From contig NZ_CP051428.1 of the NCBI RefSeq assembly GCF_012676905.1, positions 3,124,001-3,188,000 of the forward strand: DNA of 64,000 nucleotides. Direction: 5' to 3'. Shown here piece after piece: positions 45,202-55,192 of this stretch. The translations under genes and the position numbers were made by a program. Numbering within the stretch: the first letter of the stretch is position 1; every line of letters starts with the position of its first letter. This DNA is from Paenibacillus albicereus. Its GTDB lineage: Bacteria > Bacillota > Bacilli > Paenibacillales > Paenibacillaceae. A model generated the notes under the pieces. It was not told the DNA's origin. It did not search any database and was given only the letters and a program-made list of their open reading frames with translations.

Positions 45202-46695
45202 TTACTGGATGGTTTCGTTCGCATATGCGGTGATGTCGGCTCCGCCGGCGGCGTTCCAGGCGTCGACGAACGCGCCGAACTCGCTCAAATCCTTCTTACC
45301 GGTAATGAAGTCCGTCGAATATTCCTTGTACAGGTTGTTCATCGCATCCCAGTTGGCGACGAACTGCTCGGGAATGATAAAGGAATTGTCCTCGGTGTAG
45401 AACGTCGAAGCCAGCTCCAGCGACTTCGCTCCCGGCTCGCCGAGCAGCGGCGTCTGCAGCGGAATCTCCGACTTGATCTCGACCGGCTCCCAGAAGCGCG
45501 CGTACCAGTTGTTGTAATAGTTGTCGTTCAGCTCGATCTTGCCGTCGACGACCGCATAGTTCTCGCCCTCGTAGCCGAGGCGGTCCAGCATCTGCCCTTT
45601 CGGGCTCGCCAGGTAGTCGAACACTTGGAACGCCGCTTCTTTGTTCGCGGACTGCGAGGAGATCGCCAGGCCGCGGGATTCCTTGGTCACGTCCGTCGCG
45701 CCGAAGCCTTGGCTGACGCCCTTGGCCGGCGGCAGCACGACGAGCTTGGCGCTCTCGCCGCCGAGCTCCTGCATGCGGCCGTTGTACAGGTCGATGATCT
45801 TGCCCGCCGTACCGGTGATGACGCCTGCCTCGCCCTTGTAGAAGGCGTCCTCCTTCGTATCCCACTGCTTGGTGATGAACTGCGGATCGAGCAATCCTTC
45901 CTTGTAGAGCTTGTTGTAGAACGCCAGCTTCTCCTTCTCGCCTTCGGAGATCCGGGAGTACTCGAACGTGCCGTCGTCCTTCTTGATCCACGTCTGGTCG
46001 AGGCCGAACGCCGCGTTGAAGATCGTGTTGATCTCCGCGATGTCGCCTGCCGCCGTCAGCGCGTAGGAGGGCTTGCCCGAACCCGGCTTCTTCTCGGCCA
46101 GCTCCTTGAAGAAGGCGTAGTAGTTGTCTACGCTCGGATCCGCCGTCAGCGCCTTGGAGCTGTCCATCGCCTCGAACCAATCGGCCCGCACGACCGGCAC
46201 CTTCGGCGCAAGCGGCTTGATCCACAGCAGGTACGGATAGCTGGCCATGCGCGTCTGGTTATGCGGCTCCAGGATCGTCTTCAGATGCTCGGATTTCTCG
46301 ATATAAGGAGTCAGGTCCTCGAGCAGGCCTTGCTCCGCCATCTGCTGGTCCCCGCCCTGGAAGTAGATGATGTCCGGAATCGTGCCGCCGAGCAGCAGCA
46401 GGTTCAGGTTCTCCGCATAGCTGCCCTGCGCCAGGTCGACCAGCTCGAACTTGACGTCCAGCCCTTCGTCCTTGGCAAGCGCTTTCTCAAGTTCTTGGAA
46501 AAATTTGACGGATGCGGCGTTCGACGTTCCTTCGTCTTTGTATACGATCTTGAGCGTGACCGGCTGGCCGCTGCCGCCGCCGGGATCGGCCCCGGCTCCG
46601 CCTGCGTTGGCGGCGGGATTGCCGGCATTGGATGAGCAGGCGGTTACGGTTACGGCCAATGCGGCCGTGAATGCGATCGTGGTCCATTTTTTCAT
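45202..46695 (-). CDS. ABC transporter substrate-binding lipoprotein (family 1)
   Basis: Extracellular solute-binding protein of the carbohydrate-uptake type. The 497-residue protein has a lipoprotein signal with lipobox ending at C20 (VTVTAC) followed by a Ser/Asn/Gly-rich spacer. The mature part shows LLLGGTIPDIIYFQG and ITGTAGKIIDLYNG, typical of the LplA/YtcQ-like group common in Paenibacillus. It would capture the operon's substrate outside the cell and deliver it to the two permeases. AAGGGGAGA precedes the ATG. It lies between the second permease gene (75-base gap) and the first ARH gene (12-base gap). Confidence 0.93.
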   Translation of the reverse strand: MKKWTTIAFTAALAVTVTACSSNAGNPAANAGGAGADPGGGSGQPVTLKIVYKDEGTSNAASVKFFQELEKALAKDEGLDVKFELVDLAQGSYAENLNLLLLGGTIPDIIYFQGGDQQMAEQGLLEDLTPYIEKSEHLKTILEPHNQTRMASYPYLLWIKPLAPKVPVVRADWFEAMDSSKALTADPSVDNYYAFFKELAEKKPGSGKPSYALTAAGDIAEINTIFNAAFGLDQTWIKKDDGTFEYSRISEGEKEKLAFYNKLYKEGLLDPQFITKQWDTKEDAFYKGEAGVITGTAGKIIDLYNGRMQELGGESAKLVVLPPAKGVSQGFGATDVTKESRGLAISSQSANKEAAFQVFDYLASPKGQMLDRLGYEGENYAVVDGKIELNDNYYNNWYARFWEPVEIKSEIPLQTPLLGEPGAKSLELASTFYTEDNSFIIPEQFVANWDAMNNLYKEYSTDFITGKKDLSEFGAFVDAWNAAGGADITAYANETIQ

Positions 46696-46771
46696 GTGCG
46701 TGATCTCCCCTTATGGATGATGGCGTGCAGTCATGAAGCGGCCCGGTGCGGGCGGCCGGAGCGCTCCGGCC

Positions 46772-47644
46772 TTAATCCTTCACGCCCCCTTCCAAAGCTC
46801 CCTTGGCGTAATACTTCAAAATGAACGGATAGAGCACGAGCAGCGGCACGATCGCGATGATGATGGTGCCCGCCTGCAGCGAAGCGAAGTCGAACGGAAT
46901 CGAGCTGTCGAACAGGTTCTGGCTGCCGATCAGCGACGTGTTGTCCTTGCGCACGACGAACTGCCTCAGCACGACCTGCAGCGGCCACTTGGACGGCTCC
47001 GAGATGTAGAGCGTGGCGCGGAAGTACTCGTTCCAGTGGTAGACGCCGTAGAACAGGCCGAGCGTCGCCAGCCCCGGCTTGGACAGCGGCATCAAGATCC
47101 GCGTGTACATCCGGAAATGCCCCGCCCCGTCGATCCGCGCCGCCTCCAGGATTTCCTCCGGAATGTCCTGGAAAAAGCGCATCAGGATGAACAGGTAGTA
47201 GACGTTGACGGCCTTGTACAGGATCAGCGACGTCAGCGTGTTCATGAGGCCGATGTCCTTGACCAGCAGGTACTCGGGAATCATGCCCGGCTCGAACACC
47301 ATGATGACGATGAGGAAGAACAGCACCGCCTTCTTGCCGATGAACTCGTTGCGGGCGAGCACGTAGGCCGCCATCGAGGTGAGCGCCAGATTGAGCGCCG
47401 TGCCGGCGACGGTGATCCAGACCGAGTTGAGGATGCCGCCGGTGATGAGAGGATTGGAGAAGAGCAGCTCGTAGTTGAGCGTGGAGAAGCCTTTCGGAAT
47501 CAGGTCGAGGCCGCTCATCAGATAGGCCTTGCCCGGCGCCGTGAAGGATAGGGCAAGCAGGTTGAGCAGCGGCACGAGCACCGTCAAGGTGAAGGCGAAC
47601 AGCAGCAGATAAATGGCGATTTTGGATCCTTCCAGTCGTCTCAC
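46772..47644 (-). CDS. Carbohydrate ABC transporter permease (LplC/YtcP-like)
   Basis: Second membrane subunit of the uptake system. The 290-residue protein has about six membrane segments and the EAA loop EILEAARIDGAGHFRMYTRI followed by LMPLSKPGLATL, which docks the ATPase. The C-terminus KYYAKGALEGGVKD is a hallmark of the LplC/YtcP branch. The start is GTG at 47644 with AAAGGAGG upstream, 15 bases after the first permease. No ATP-binding subunit is encoded in the window; such systems in Bacillales usually share an MsmX-type ATPase encoded elsewhere. Confidence 0.94.
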   Translation of the reverse strand: MRRLEGSKIAIYLLLFAFTLTVLVPLLNLLALSFTAPGKAYLMSGLDLIPKGFSTLNYELLFSNPLITGGILNSVWITVAGTALNLALTSMAAYVLARNEFIGKKAVLFFLIVIMVFEPGMIPEYLLVKDIGLMNTLTSLILYKAVNVYYLFILMRFFQDIPEEILEAARIDGAGHFRMYTRILMPLSKPGLATLGLFYGVYHWNEYFRATLYISEPSKWPLQVVLRQFVVRKDNTSLIGSQNLFDSSIPFDFASLQAGTIIIAIVPLLVLYPFILKYYAKGALEGGVKD

Positions 47645-47659
47645 GTGGTTCCCCCTCCT

Positions 47660-48553
47660 TTACCAGACGCCTTTGCCCGAGACGCGCTTCGAGATGAAGT
47701 GCGTGCCCAGAATGAGGACGATGCCGATGGCGCCTTTGAACAGGCTGGCCGCCGTCGCGTAGGCGAACTGGCCGCTGCCGATGCCGATCCGGTACACGTA
47801 CGTATCCAGAATGTCCACGACGCTGATGACCGATGCGTTCATGAAGTTGAACACCTGGTCGAAGCCGGCGTTCATGAAAAAGCCGAGATTGAGGATGAAG
47901 ACGGTTACAACCGTGCTGTAGAGATGGGGCAGCGTGATGAACCGCATCTGCTGCAGCCGCGTCGCCCCGTCGATCTTGGCCGCCTCGTACAGGCCGGGGC
48001 TGATCTTCATGATCGCGGCGAGATAGATGATGGAATCCCATCCTGCGCTGCGCCAGATCTCGGACAGGACGAGCACCCAGCGGATATGCTCCTTGCTCGT
48101 CATGTAGTCGATCGACGGCAGCTGGAAGAAGCCGGCGATCTGGTTGACGCCTCCCGTGGCCGGATCCAGCAGGCTGATCCAGACGCCCGCGATGACGACC
48201 CAGGACAGGAAATGCGGCAGATACAGTACGGACTGCACGTACTTCCGGTACCGAGAGCTGCGGACCTCGTTGATGAAGAGCGACAGCACGATCGGGATCG
48301 GAAAGACGAAGACGATCTTCATGACGCTGATGATGATCGTGTTCTGCAGCACGCTCGCGAAAGCGGGGGAGCTGAACAGCGTCTCGAAATGCTTCAGGCC
48401 GACCCAGACATGATCGCCGAGGATGCGGTAGTCCTGGAAGGCGAGCTTCATGCCGTAGAGCGGAATGAGATGAAAGACGAAGAAGTAGAGCAAAGGCAGG
48501 GCGAGCATGGCGTAAAGCACCCAGTCCTGCCGCAGCCGCTTCATGGCCCTCAT
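47660..48553 (-). CDS. Sugar ABC transporter permease (LplB/YteP-like)
   Basis: First membrane subunit of the transporter. The 297-residue protein begins with a cytosolic basic segment (KRLRQDWVLYAMLALPLLYF), has about six membrane helices and the EAA loop GLYEAAKIDGATRLQQMRFITLP. LYGMKLAFQDY and the C-terminus GTHFISKRVSGKGVW are typical of the LplB/YteP group. AGGAGG lies 9 bases before the ATG at 48553, and the preceding DUF4387 gene ends only 3 bases upstream. It pairs with the LplC-like permease and the binding lipoprotein downstream. Confidence 0.94.
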   Translation of the reverse strand: MRAMKRLRQDWVLYAMLALPLLYFFVFHLIPLYGMKLAFQDYRILGDHVWVGLKHFETLFSSPAFASVLQNTIIISVMKIVFVFPIPIVLSLFINEVRSSRYRKYVQSVLYLPHFLSWVVIAGVWISLLDPATGGVNQIAGFFQLPSIDYMTSKEHIRWVLVLSEIWRSAGWDSIIYLAAIMKISPGLYEAAKIDGATRLQQMRFITLPHLYSTVVTVFILNLGFFMNAGFDQVFNFMNASVISVVDILDTYVYRIGIGSGQFAYATAASLFKGAIGIVLILGTHFISKRVSGKGVW

Positions 48554-48556
48554 GGC

Positions 48557-48883
48557 CTACACCTCCTGATGGCTGTCGATCTCAAGGCGCATGAGCGGGG
48601 CATGCTGCTGGGCGCCGTAGACGTCCCGATCGCCGGCGCTGCCGGAGGAGACGTCCCGGGCCATCGTGACCTTGAATCCGAGCGCCGGATCGAAAAAGAC
48701 GAAATGATGGATCTGCTCCTCCGAGATTCCGTACGCCTCGCTGACGGTTTTCGGCGTGACAGCCCCGGAGCGCTTCACCCGCTCGTAGCTTTCCCTGGAG
48801 TCGAACAGGACGTCCAGCGTAATTTCGAACGGTCCTGAATTTTTGCTGCGCAGCACCTTGGCCAGATCGCCCAGCTTGGTCAT
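48557..48883 (-). CDS. DUF4387 domain-containing protein
   Basis: A 108-residue single-domain protein (MTKLGDLAKVLRSKNSGPF, FEITLDVLFDSRESYERV, YGISEEQIHHFVFFDPALGFKVTMAR). Proteins of this type are nearly always encoded next to AtuA/DUF1446 proteins or fused to them, and here the start overlaps the AtuA-like stop by ATGA. The function is not established; it probably forms a complex with the larger partner. No cysteine or cofactor motif is visible. The operon context suggests a role in processing the imported compound or its breakdown product. Confidence 0.85.
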   Translation of the reverse strand: MTKLGDLAKVLRSKNSGPFEITLDVLFDSRESYERVKRSGAVTPKTVSEAYGISEEQIHHFVFFDPALGFKVTMARDVSSGSAGDRDVYGAQQHAPLMRLEIDSHQEV

Positions 48884-50247
48884 CGCTTCATCCCTCCTCT
48901 TCGATGCTCGATCGCGAACGCGTCCGGAGACGATTCCATCAGATGGTACACGGAGAACGCGTAGACCGGCCCGAACTCGATGTCGCTCGGCGCGAACGGG
49001 AACGCCAGGTTGCCGGCGGTCGACTTGCGTCCCTCGTAGCCGTAGTGAAGGAAGGTCGATCGCACCGTAGCGCAGATGCTGCTGGCCAGCTCCTGGGTGC
49101 GGGCGACGACCTCGAACAGGACGCCGACCTCATGCCCGCGGAACGGCTCCGGCTCCTGGCCGCCCAGCACGCCGTTCATGCCGTAGTTGTAGAAGCGGAT
49201 CGCATAGTCGGACTCCGGCACGTCCCGGTAGTACTCCCTGGCTTGCGCCCGCACCAGCTCCTCGACCTCCTCCAGCTTGCCGAGCAGGATCGGATCGCGG
49301 ATGCCGGCGACGACGAACGTCCGATAGGCGGTCTGCATGGCTCCTTCCAGCTTGATGGCGTAGGTGTCGGACGGGATGAAGCGGCTGCCGCTGACGCGGA
49401 CGACGCCCGGCTCCGCCTGCTCGAAGCGGCAGTGCTCCAGATCCAGCGTGAATCCCGGCCCATGCAGAAGATAAGGATGCTCCTTCTCGTAGAAGGTGTG
49501 GGCGGCGACGCTCGTCTCGCTGCACTGCCGCTGCGGATTGAGCGATTCCACCGTGAAGCTGCCGTCGCTGATCGTTCCCAGGATGCTGTCCTTGGTCGTG
49601 CCGGGCTCGGCGCACAACGCGCCGCATTCGAGAATCTTGCCCAGATGGTACGACAGCCCCGGGTCCTTGCCCTGGTGGATGCCGACGGCGGCGAACGGCG
49701 ACGGGTCGTACGCCCGGCCGCAGACGATGATGTCCGCCCCCGATTCGAGCGCCGCGACGATCGGCTCATGGCCCATCTGGGCGACGATGCTGCGCGTGCC
49801 GGCGACGGCCTCCTCCGTCAGCGGAGGGATGTTCGAGCTGAGCGGAGAGGTCCGTCCCTCTCTGCGGGCGCGCTCGATCTCCTCCGGCTCGAAGTCCGCC
49901 CAGATGACCGCGAGCTTGGCCTGCTTGCCCATCTCCTGCAGCAGCTCGTCGATGATCTCGAGCGTCCAGTCGACGTGCTTCCTCGCGCCGGAGCCTCCGG
50001 CCGATCCGATCACGACCGGGATGCCCGCCTCCAGCCCGGCCGGAATCATCAGCCCGAGATCCTTCTTGACCGCCCGCTTGCTGACGATCGATACGCCGGC
50101 GCCCAGCTTATGCGGGCCGCCGTCCGTCGATCCGGCGTCGACGACGATCGCATGAGGCCGCCGTTCCATGCCGCTGCGGAACGACTCTTCCGGGAATCCG
50201 TATCCCAGCATTCCGCATGGGGACAGGATTCGAATATCTGTGCTCAT
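48880..50247 (-). CDS. AtuA-like (DUF1446) acyclic terpene utilization family protein
   Basis: A 455-residue cytosolic protein of the DUF1446/AtuA family, named from acyclic terpene catabolism in Pseudomonas but widespread in operons with unrelated substrates. Visible motifs are GMLGYGFPEESF, VVDAGSTDGGPHKLG, VIGSAGGSGARKHVDWTLE and DIIVCGRAYDPSPFAAVG. The start at 50247 (GGGAG 9 bases upstream) is preferred over the GTG at 50256. It is the first gene of the operon, behind a GntR-type operator and a cre-like site. The reaction is unknown; co-occurrence with DUF4387 is typical. Terpene degradation is unlikely here because no acyl-CoA genes accompany it. Confidence 0.88.
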   Translation of the reverse strand: MSTDIRILSPCGMLGYGFPEESFRSGMERRPHAIVVDAGSTDGGPHKLGAGVSIVSKRAVKKDLGLMIPAGLEAGIPVVIGSAGGSGARKHVDWTLEIIDELLQEMGKQAKLAVIWADFEPEEIERARREGRTSPLSSNIPPLTEEAVAGTRSIVAQMGHEPIVAALESGADIIVCGRAYDPSPFAAVGIHQGKDPGLSYHLGKILECGALCAEPGTTKDSILGTISDGSFTVESLNPQRQCSETSVAAHTFYEKEHPYLLHGPGFTLDLEHCRFEQAEPGVVRVSGSRFIPSDTYAIKLEGAMQTAYRTFVVAGIRDPILLGKLEEVEELVRAQAREYYRDVPESDYAIRFYNYGMNGVLGGQEPEPFRGHEVGVLFEVVARTQELASSICATVRSTFLHYGYEGRKSTAGNLAFPFAPSDIEFGPVYAFSVYHLMESSPDAFAIEHRRGGMKR

Positions 50248-50286
50248 TGCGTTCACTCCCTCATGGTGCGGATCGCGGCCGATGGA

Positions 50287-50302
50287 AATGAACCGCTTCC
50301 AT
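50287..50302 (-). promoter_or_regulatory. cre-like palindrome upstream of the AtuA operon
   Basis: Minus-strand ATGGAAGCGGTTCATT, 40-55 bases before the first gene. It differs by one base from the site at 57713-57728 upstream of the glucanase gene. The central AAGCGnTT resembles CcpA cre and other LacI-family operators, but the outer bases fit the cre consensus only partly. Confidence 0.4.
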
Positions 50303-50328
50303 ATCTTGCTTCATTTGGATAAGTGGAT

Positions 50329-50345
50329 AATTGGATCGTCCAATT
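50329..50345. promoter_or_regulatory. GntR-type operator, copy 1 (AtuA operon)
   Basis: Palindrome AATTGGATCGTCCAATT, about 82 bases upstream of the first operon gene. The same sequence, with one central base changed, lies upstream of the gntR gene at 51130-51146. Two matching palindromes flanking the regulator's targets are strong evidence for its binding site. Confidence 0.8.
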
Positions 50346-50352
50346 TATGGCG

Positions 50353-50376
50353 AAAGAAAAAGGGGCTGCCCCCTTT
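50353..50376 (-). terminator. Terminator overlapping the gntR stop codon
   Basis: Minus-strand hairpin AAAGGGG / CCCCTTT with T-rich tail (TTTTTCTTTC). The upstream arm overlaps the end of the gntR gene, so the regulator is a separate transcript from the operon. Confidence 0.75.
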
Positions 50377-51070
50377 AGACCTGAACGGCGTTTCGTTGAA
50401 TGTTTTCCTTCACGTGGCTCAAGTGGTGCAGCAGCGCGAGGCGGGCCTTGACCGGATCCTTTTCCTTGATCGCCAGCAGGATGAGGCGATGCTCCTCGTA
50501 CACCTCGCTCTTGCGTCCAGGGATGGCCGCCGTCTTGCGGAGCGTCCGCTGCAGCAGGTCCATGTGCAGCTCGATCAGGTTCACGAGCACGACGTTATGC
50601 GTCGCCTTGGCGATCGACAGGTGAAACGCCTGATCCGGCTTGGAGCTGTCGCCTTCCGGTCCGATGCCTCCCCAGGCCTCGAACGCCGCCTCGATCTCGG
50701 CGATGTCCTCCTCGGTCGCCCGCTTGGCGGCGAGCTCCACGATGCCCGTCTCGAACAGCTCCCTGGCCTCCAGCAGCTCGATAATCGTCGCCCGCTCGAT
50801 GTTGTCGAGGATGCGGGTGCGGTCCTCGGCGATATCGAGCGCCTTGCTCAGGAATCGTCCTCCGCCCGGCCGGGCCTCGATCAGCCCCTCCCGCTCCAGG
50901 ATGCGGAACGCCTCCCGCAGCGTGCCTCGGCTGATGCCGAACGACTGGGCCAGCTCGCGCTCGGTCGGCAGCACGTCTCCGGGCGCGAGGTTGCCTTCGA
51001 GGATCAGGTTTTTCAGCTGCTCGATGACATCCTCGTACACGCGATGGTATTTGATTTTTTTTATCGTCAT
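50375..51070 (-). CDS. FadR-type GntR family transcriptional regulator
   Basis: A 231-residue regulator with an N-terminal winged helix-turn-helix (YEDVIEQLKNLILEGNLAPGDVLPTERELAQSFGISRGTLREAFRILEREGLIE, within residues about 10-65) and an all-helical FCD effector domain (LLEARELFETGIVELAAKRA, DQAFHLSIAKATHN, EEHRLILLAIKEKD) that usually binds an organic acid with a metal ion. ATG at 51070 is preferred; the upstream ATG at 51094 lacks a good ribosome-binding site. The palindrome at 51130-51146 lies 60 bases upstream and a copy precedes the AtuA operon, so it probably represses both itself and the operon until the substrate appears. Confidence 0.92.
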   Translation of the reverse strand: MTIKKIKYHRVYEDVIEQLKNLILEGNLAPGDVLPTERELAQSFGISRGTLREAFRILEREGLIEARPGGGRFLSKALDIAEDRTRILDNIERATIIELLEARELFETGIVELAAKRATEEDIAEIEAAFEAWGGIGPEGDSSKPDQAFHLSIAKATHNVVLVNLIELHMDLLQRTLRKTAAIPGRKSEVYEEHRLILLAIKEKDPVKARLALLHHLSHVKENIQRNAVQV

Positions 51071-51129
51071 GAGTCGGTTTCTTTCCTCTCTCATCGGTTC
51101 GTTCTCTCTGTCTTTACGATCAACCTGAT

Positions 51130-51146
51130 AATTGGATCATCCAATT
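51130..51146. promoter_or_regulatory. GntR-type operator, copy 2 (gntR autoregulation)
   Basis: Palindrome AATTGGATCATCCAATT, 60-76 bases upstream of the gntR start. It is identical to 50329-50345 except for one central base. Confidence 0.8.
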
Positions 51147-51218
51147 GACCACATCCCAAGGATACCTGTTCTTCTTCAGGTCTGTCAAGCGCTTTCATGG
51201 ATTTTCGTGAAGCGTCCG

Positions 51219-51257
51219 AAAAAAAGAGGGATCTCCCCGATCGGGGAAATCCCTCTT
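51219..51257 (-). terminator. Terminator of the hrcA-grpE-dnaK-dnaJ operon
   Basis: Strong minus-strand hairpin (AAGAGGGAT, CCCC / GGGG, ATCCCTCTT) followed by seven T, 29 bases after the dnaJ stop. It insulates the heat-shock operon from the inserted region. Confidence 0.92.
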
Positions 51258-51286
51258 GCTGGTCGCCGAACGAAGCGCGGAGCCGC

Positions 51287-52411
51287 CTAGTCGCCGCGGA
51301 AAGCCTTCTTCATCCGATCGAAGATGCTCTCATGATGCTCCTCGCCCCCTGCTGCCGCGCTGCCGCCGAAGCCGCCGAGCTGGCGCAGCAGGTCCTTTTG
51401 CTCGTCGGTGAGCGACGTCGGCGTGACGACGGTCACCTTGACGTGCTGGTCGCCGTTGCCGTAGCCCCGCAGCTTCGGCACGCCCTTGCCTTTGAGGCGG
51501 AAGTACGTGCCGGTCTGCGTGCCGGCCGGAATCTTGAGCTTGACCTTCTCCGTCAGCGTCGGGATCTCGATCTCGTCGCCGAGCGCCGCCTGCGCGAACG
51601 ACAACGGCACCTCGCAGTAGATGTCGTCGTTCTCGCGGTCGAAGAACTCATGCGGCTTGACGCGCAGCACGATGTACAGGTCTCCGTTCGGGCCGCCGCG
51701 CGTGCCGCTCTCGCCCTCGCCGTTCAGGCGGATCTGCGCGCCCTCGTCTACGCCCGCCGGGATGCGGACGGTGATCTTGCGCTGCTTCTTCACCTTGCCC
51801 GCGCCGTGGCAGGTCGAGCACTTGTCCTTGATGATCTTGCCCGTGCCGCTGCAGTTCGTGCAGGCGCGGCGGTTGACCATGCGGCCGAAAGGCGTATTCT
51901 GCACGACTTCCTGCTGGCCGGTGCCGCGGCAGACGGAGCAGTTCTCCGGCTTCGTGCCCGGCTTGGCGCCGGAGCCGTGGCAGGTGTCGCAGTTCTCGGT
52001 GCGCGGGATCGTAATCTCGGTCTCCTTGCCGAACACCGCTTCCTTGAACTCGATCGTCATCGTGTATTGAAGGTCGTTGCCGCGCTGCGGCGCGTTCGGG
52101 TCGCGCCGTCCGCCTCCGCCGAAGAACATGTCGAAGATGTCGCCGAAGCCGCCTCCGCCGAAGTCCTGGCCGCCTCCGCCGAACTGGTTCGGATCGACAT
52201 GCCCGTACTGGTCGTACACGGCGCGCTTCTGATCGTCGCTCAAGGTGTCGTAGGCTTCCTTGACTTCCTTGAACTTCGTCTCCGCATCGGCGCCCTTGTT
52301 GACGTCCGGATGGTACTGGCGCGCCAGCTTGCGGTAGGCTTTCTTGATCTCTTCCGCCGAGGCGTCCTTGCCGAGCTCCAGCACCTCGTAATAATCGCGC
52401 TTATCCGCCAA
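51287..52411 (-). CDS. dnaJ: Chaperone protein DnaJ
   Basis: Hsp40 co-chaperone that delivers substrates to DnaK and stimulates its ATPase. The 374-residue protein has the J domain with HPD at residues 34-36, a G/F-rich linker (75-100), four CxxCxGxG zinc-finger repeats ([32 protein letters not shown]) and the C-terminal substrate-binding domains. The start is a TTG at 52411; an in-frame stop two codons upstream leaves no alternative. It lies 138 bases after dnaK, with a GC-rich hairpin in the gap. In Bacillus prmA would follow; here the operon ends with a terminator. Confidence 0.97.
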   Translation of the reverse strand: MADKRDYYEVLELGKDASAEEIKKAYRKLARQYHPDVNKGADAETKFKEVKEAYDTLSDDQKRAVYDQYGHVDPNQFGGGGQDFGGGGFGDIFDMFFGGGGRRDPNAPQRGNDLQYTMTIEFKEAVFGKETEITIPRTENCDTCHGSGAKPGTKPENCSVCRGTGQQEVVQNTPFGRMVNRRACTNCSGTGKIIKDKCSTCHGAGKVKKQRKITVRIPAGVDEGAQIRLNGEGESGTRGGPNGDLYIVLRVKPHEFFDRENDDIYCEVPLSFAQAALGDEIEIPTLTEKVKLKIPAGTQTGTYFRLKGKGVPKLRGYGNGDQHVKVTVVTPTSLTDEQKDLLRQLGGFGGSAAAGGEEHHESIFDRMKKAFRGD

Positions 52412-52470
52412 TCCCTCTCACCCCCATGTAATGCCCGCTTGACATGCAACAACCGCCCTCTCCCTCCTGA

Positions 52471-52494
52471 CGCCCCGGCGCTGGGGCCGGGACG
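52471..52494 (-). other. GC-rich hairpin between dnaK and dnaJ
   Basis: Minus-strand arms CGTCCCGGC and GCCGGGGCG (9 bp, one G-T pair) with a 6-base loop and no T-tract. It may adjust dnaJ expression or mRNA stability within the operon; this is inference. Confidence 0.4.
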
Positions 52495-52549
52495 CTGCTC
52501 GGAAAAAGGCGGAGCCGCTTGGTGACGCTATGAAGCTATCGTACCGTTT

Positions 52550-54424
<1,875 letters not shown>

Positions 54425-54485
54425 TCATTCGAATTGGTCGATCCAAGTATACCCGCTTTATCTTAAAGGCAGCTTAAAGGCCGCT

Positions 54486-55094
54486 CTAGCCGCTTACCTT
54501 GACCATGGCGGGACGGAGCACTTTGTCCTTGAGCATGAAGCCCTTTTGCAGCTCCTCCACGACGATGCCTTCCTCATGCTCGTCGGACTCCACGGTCATG
54601 ACCGCTTGATGGAACTCCGGATTGAATGGCTGTCCGACCGCTTCCATCGCCTTCAGCCCTTCCTGCTCGAGCACGCCTTGCAGCTGCCGGAAGATCATGT
54701 CGACGCCCTTGGCCAGCGAGTCCGAGTCGCCCCCGCCGGCCGCGGCGGCGATCGCCCGGTCGAAGTTGTCGACGATCGGCAGCAGCTGCGTCAGCAGCTT
54801 CGCGGATGCGTATTGGCCGAGCTCTTCCTTTTCCTTTTGGGTGCGGCGGCGGAAGTTGTCGTAGTCCGCCTGGACGCGCAGCAGCCGCTGCTGGTGATCC
54901 TCCGCCTGGCGAGCCAGCTCCGCATAGCGGGCATCCTGCTCCGGCGCCTGCCTGTCCTCCTCCGCTGCCTGCGGCTCGGCCTCGATCGGCTCGCCGCCTG
55001 CGGCAGCGGCCGCCTGCTCCGCCGTCTCTTCGTCGGCGGTCAGGATTTCTTCCGCGCTTGTCTGTTCATCTATCGTATTCTTTTTGGATTCCAA
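54486..55094 (-). CDS. grpE: Nucleotide exchange factor GrpE
   Basis: GrpE releases ADP from DnaK. The 202-residue protein has a long acidic, Glu/Ala-rich N-terminal part (1-65), the dimerisation coil (YAELARQAEDHQQRLLRVQADYDNFRRR) and the beta domain ending VLRPAMVKVSG with the signature FNPEFHQAV. It starts with TTG at 55094, 9 bases after GGGAGGTGAG; an ATG just upstream is in another frame that stops quickly. The gap from hrcA is 98 bases. Confidence 0.96.
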   Translation of the reverse strand: MESKKNTIDEQTSAEEILTADEETAEQAAAAAGGEPIEAEPQAAEEDRQAPEQDARYAELARQAEDHQQRLLRVQADYDNFRRRTQKEKEELGQYASAKLLTQLLPIVDNFDRAIAAAAGGGDSDSLAKGVDMIFRQLQGVLEQEGLKAMEAVGQPFNPEFHQAVMTVESDEHEEGIVVEELQKGFMLKDKVLRPAMVKVSG

Positions 55095-55192
55095 GCATGC
55101 TCACCTCCCGTAAATGGTTCCTTGCTGCGGCCGAATCTATGTAGGGACGCTCGGTCCCGTCCCTTGGCCGCGTCCAGCCGAGGCGAAGCGCC

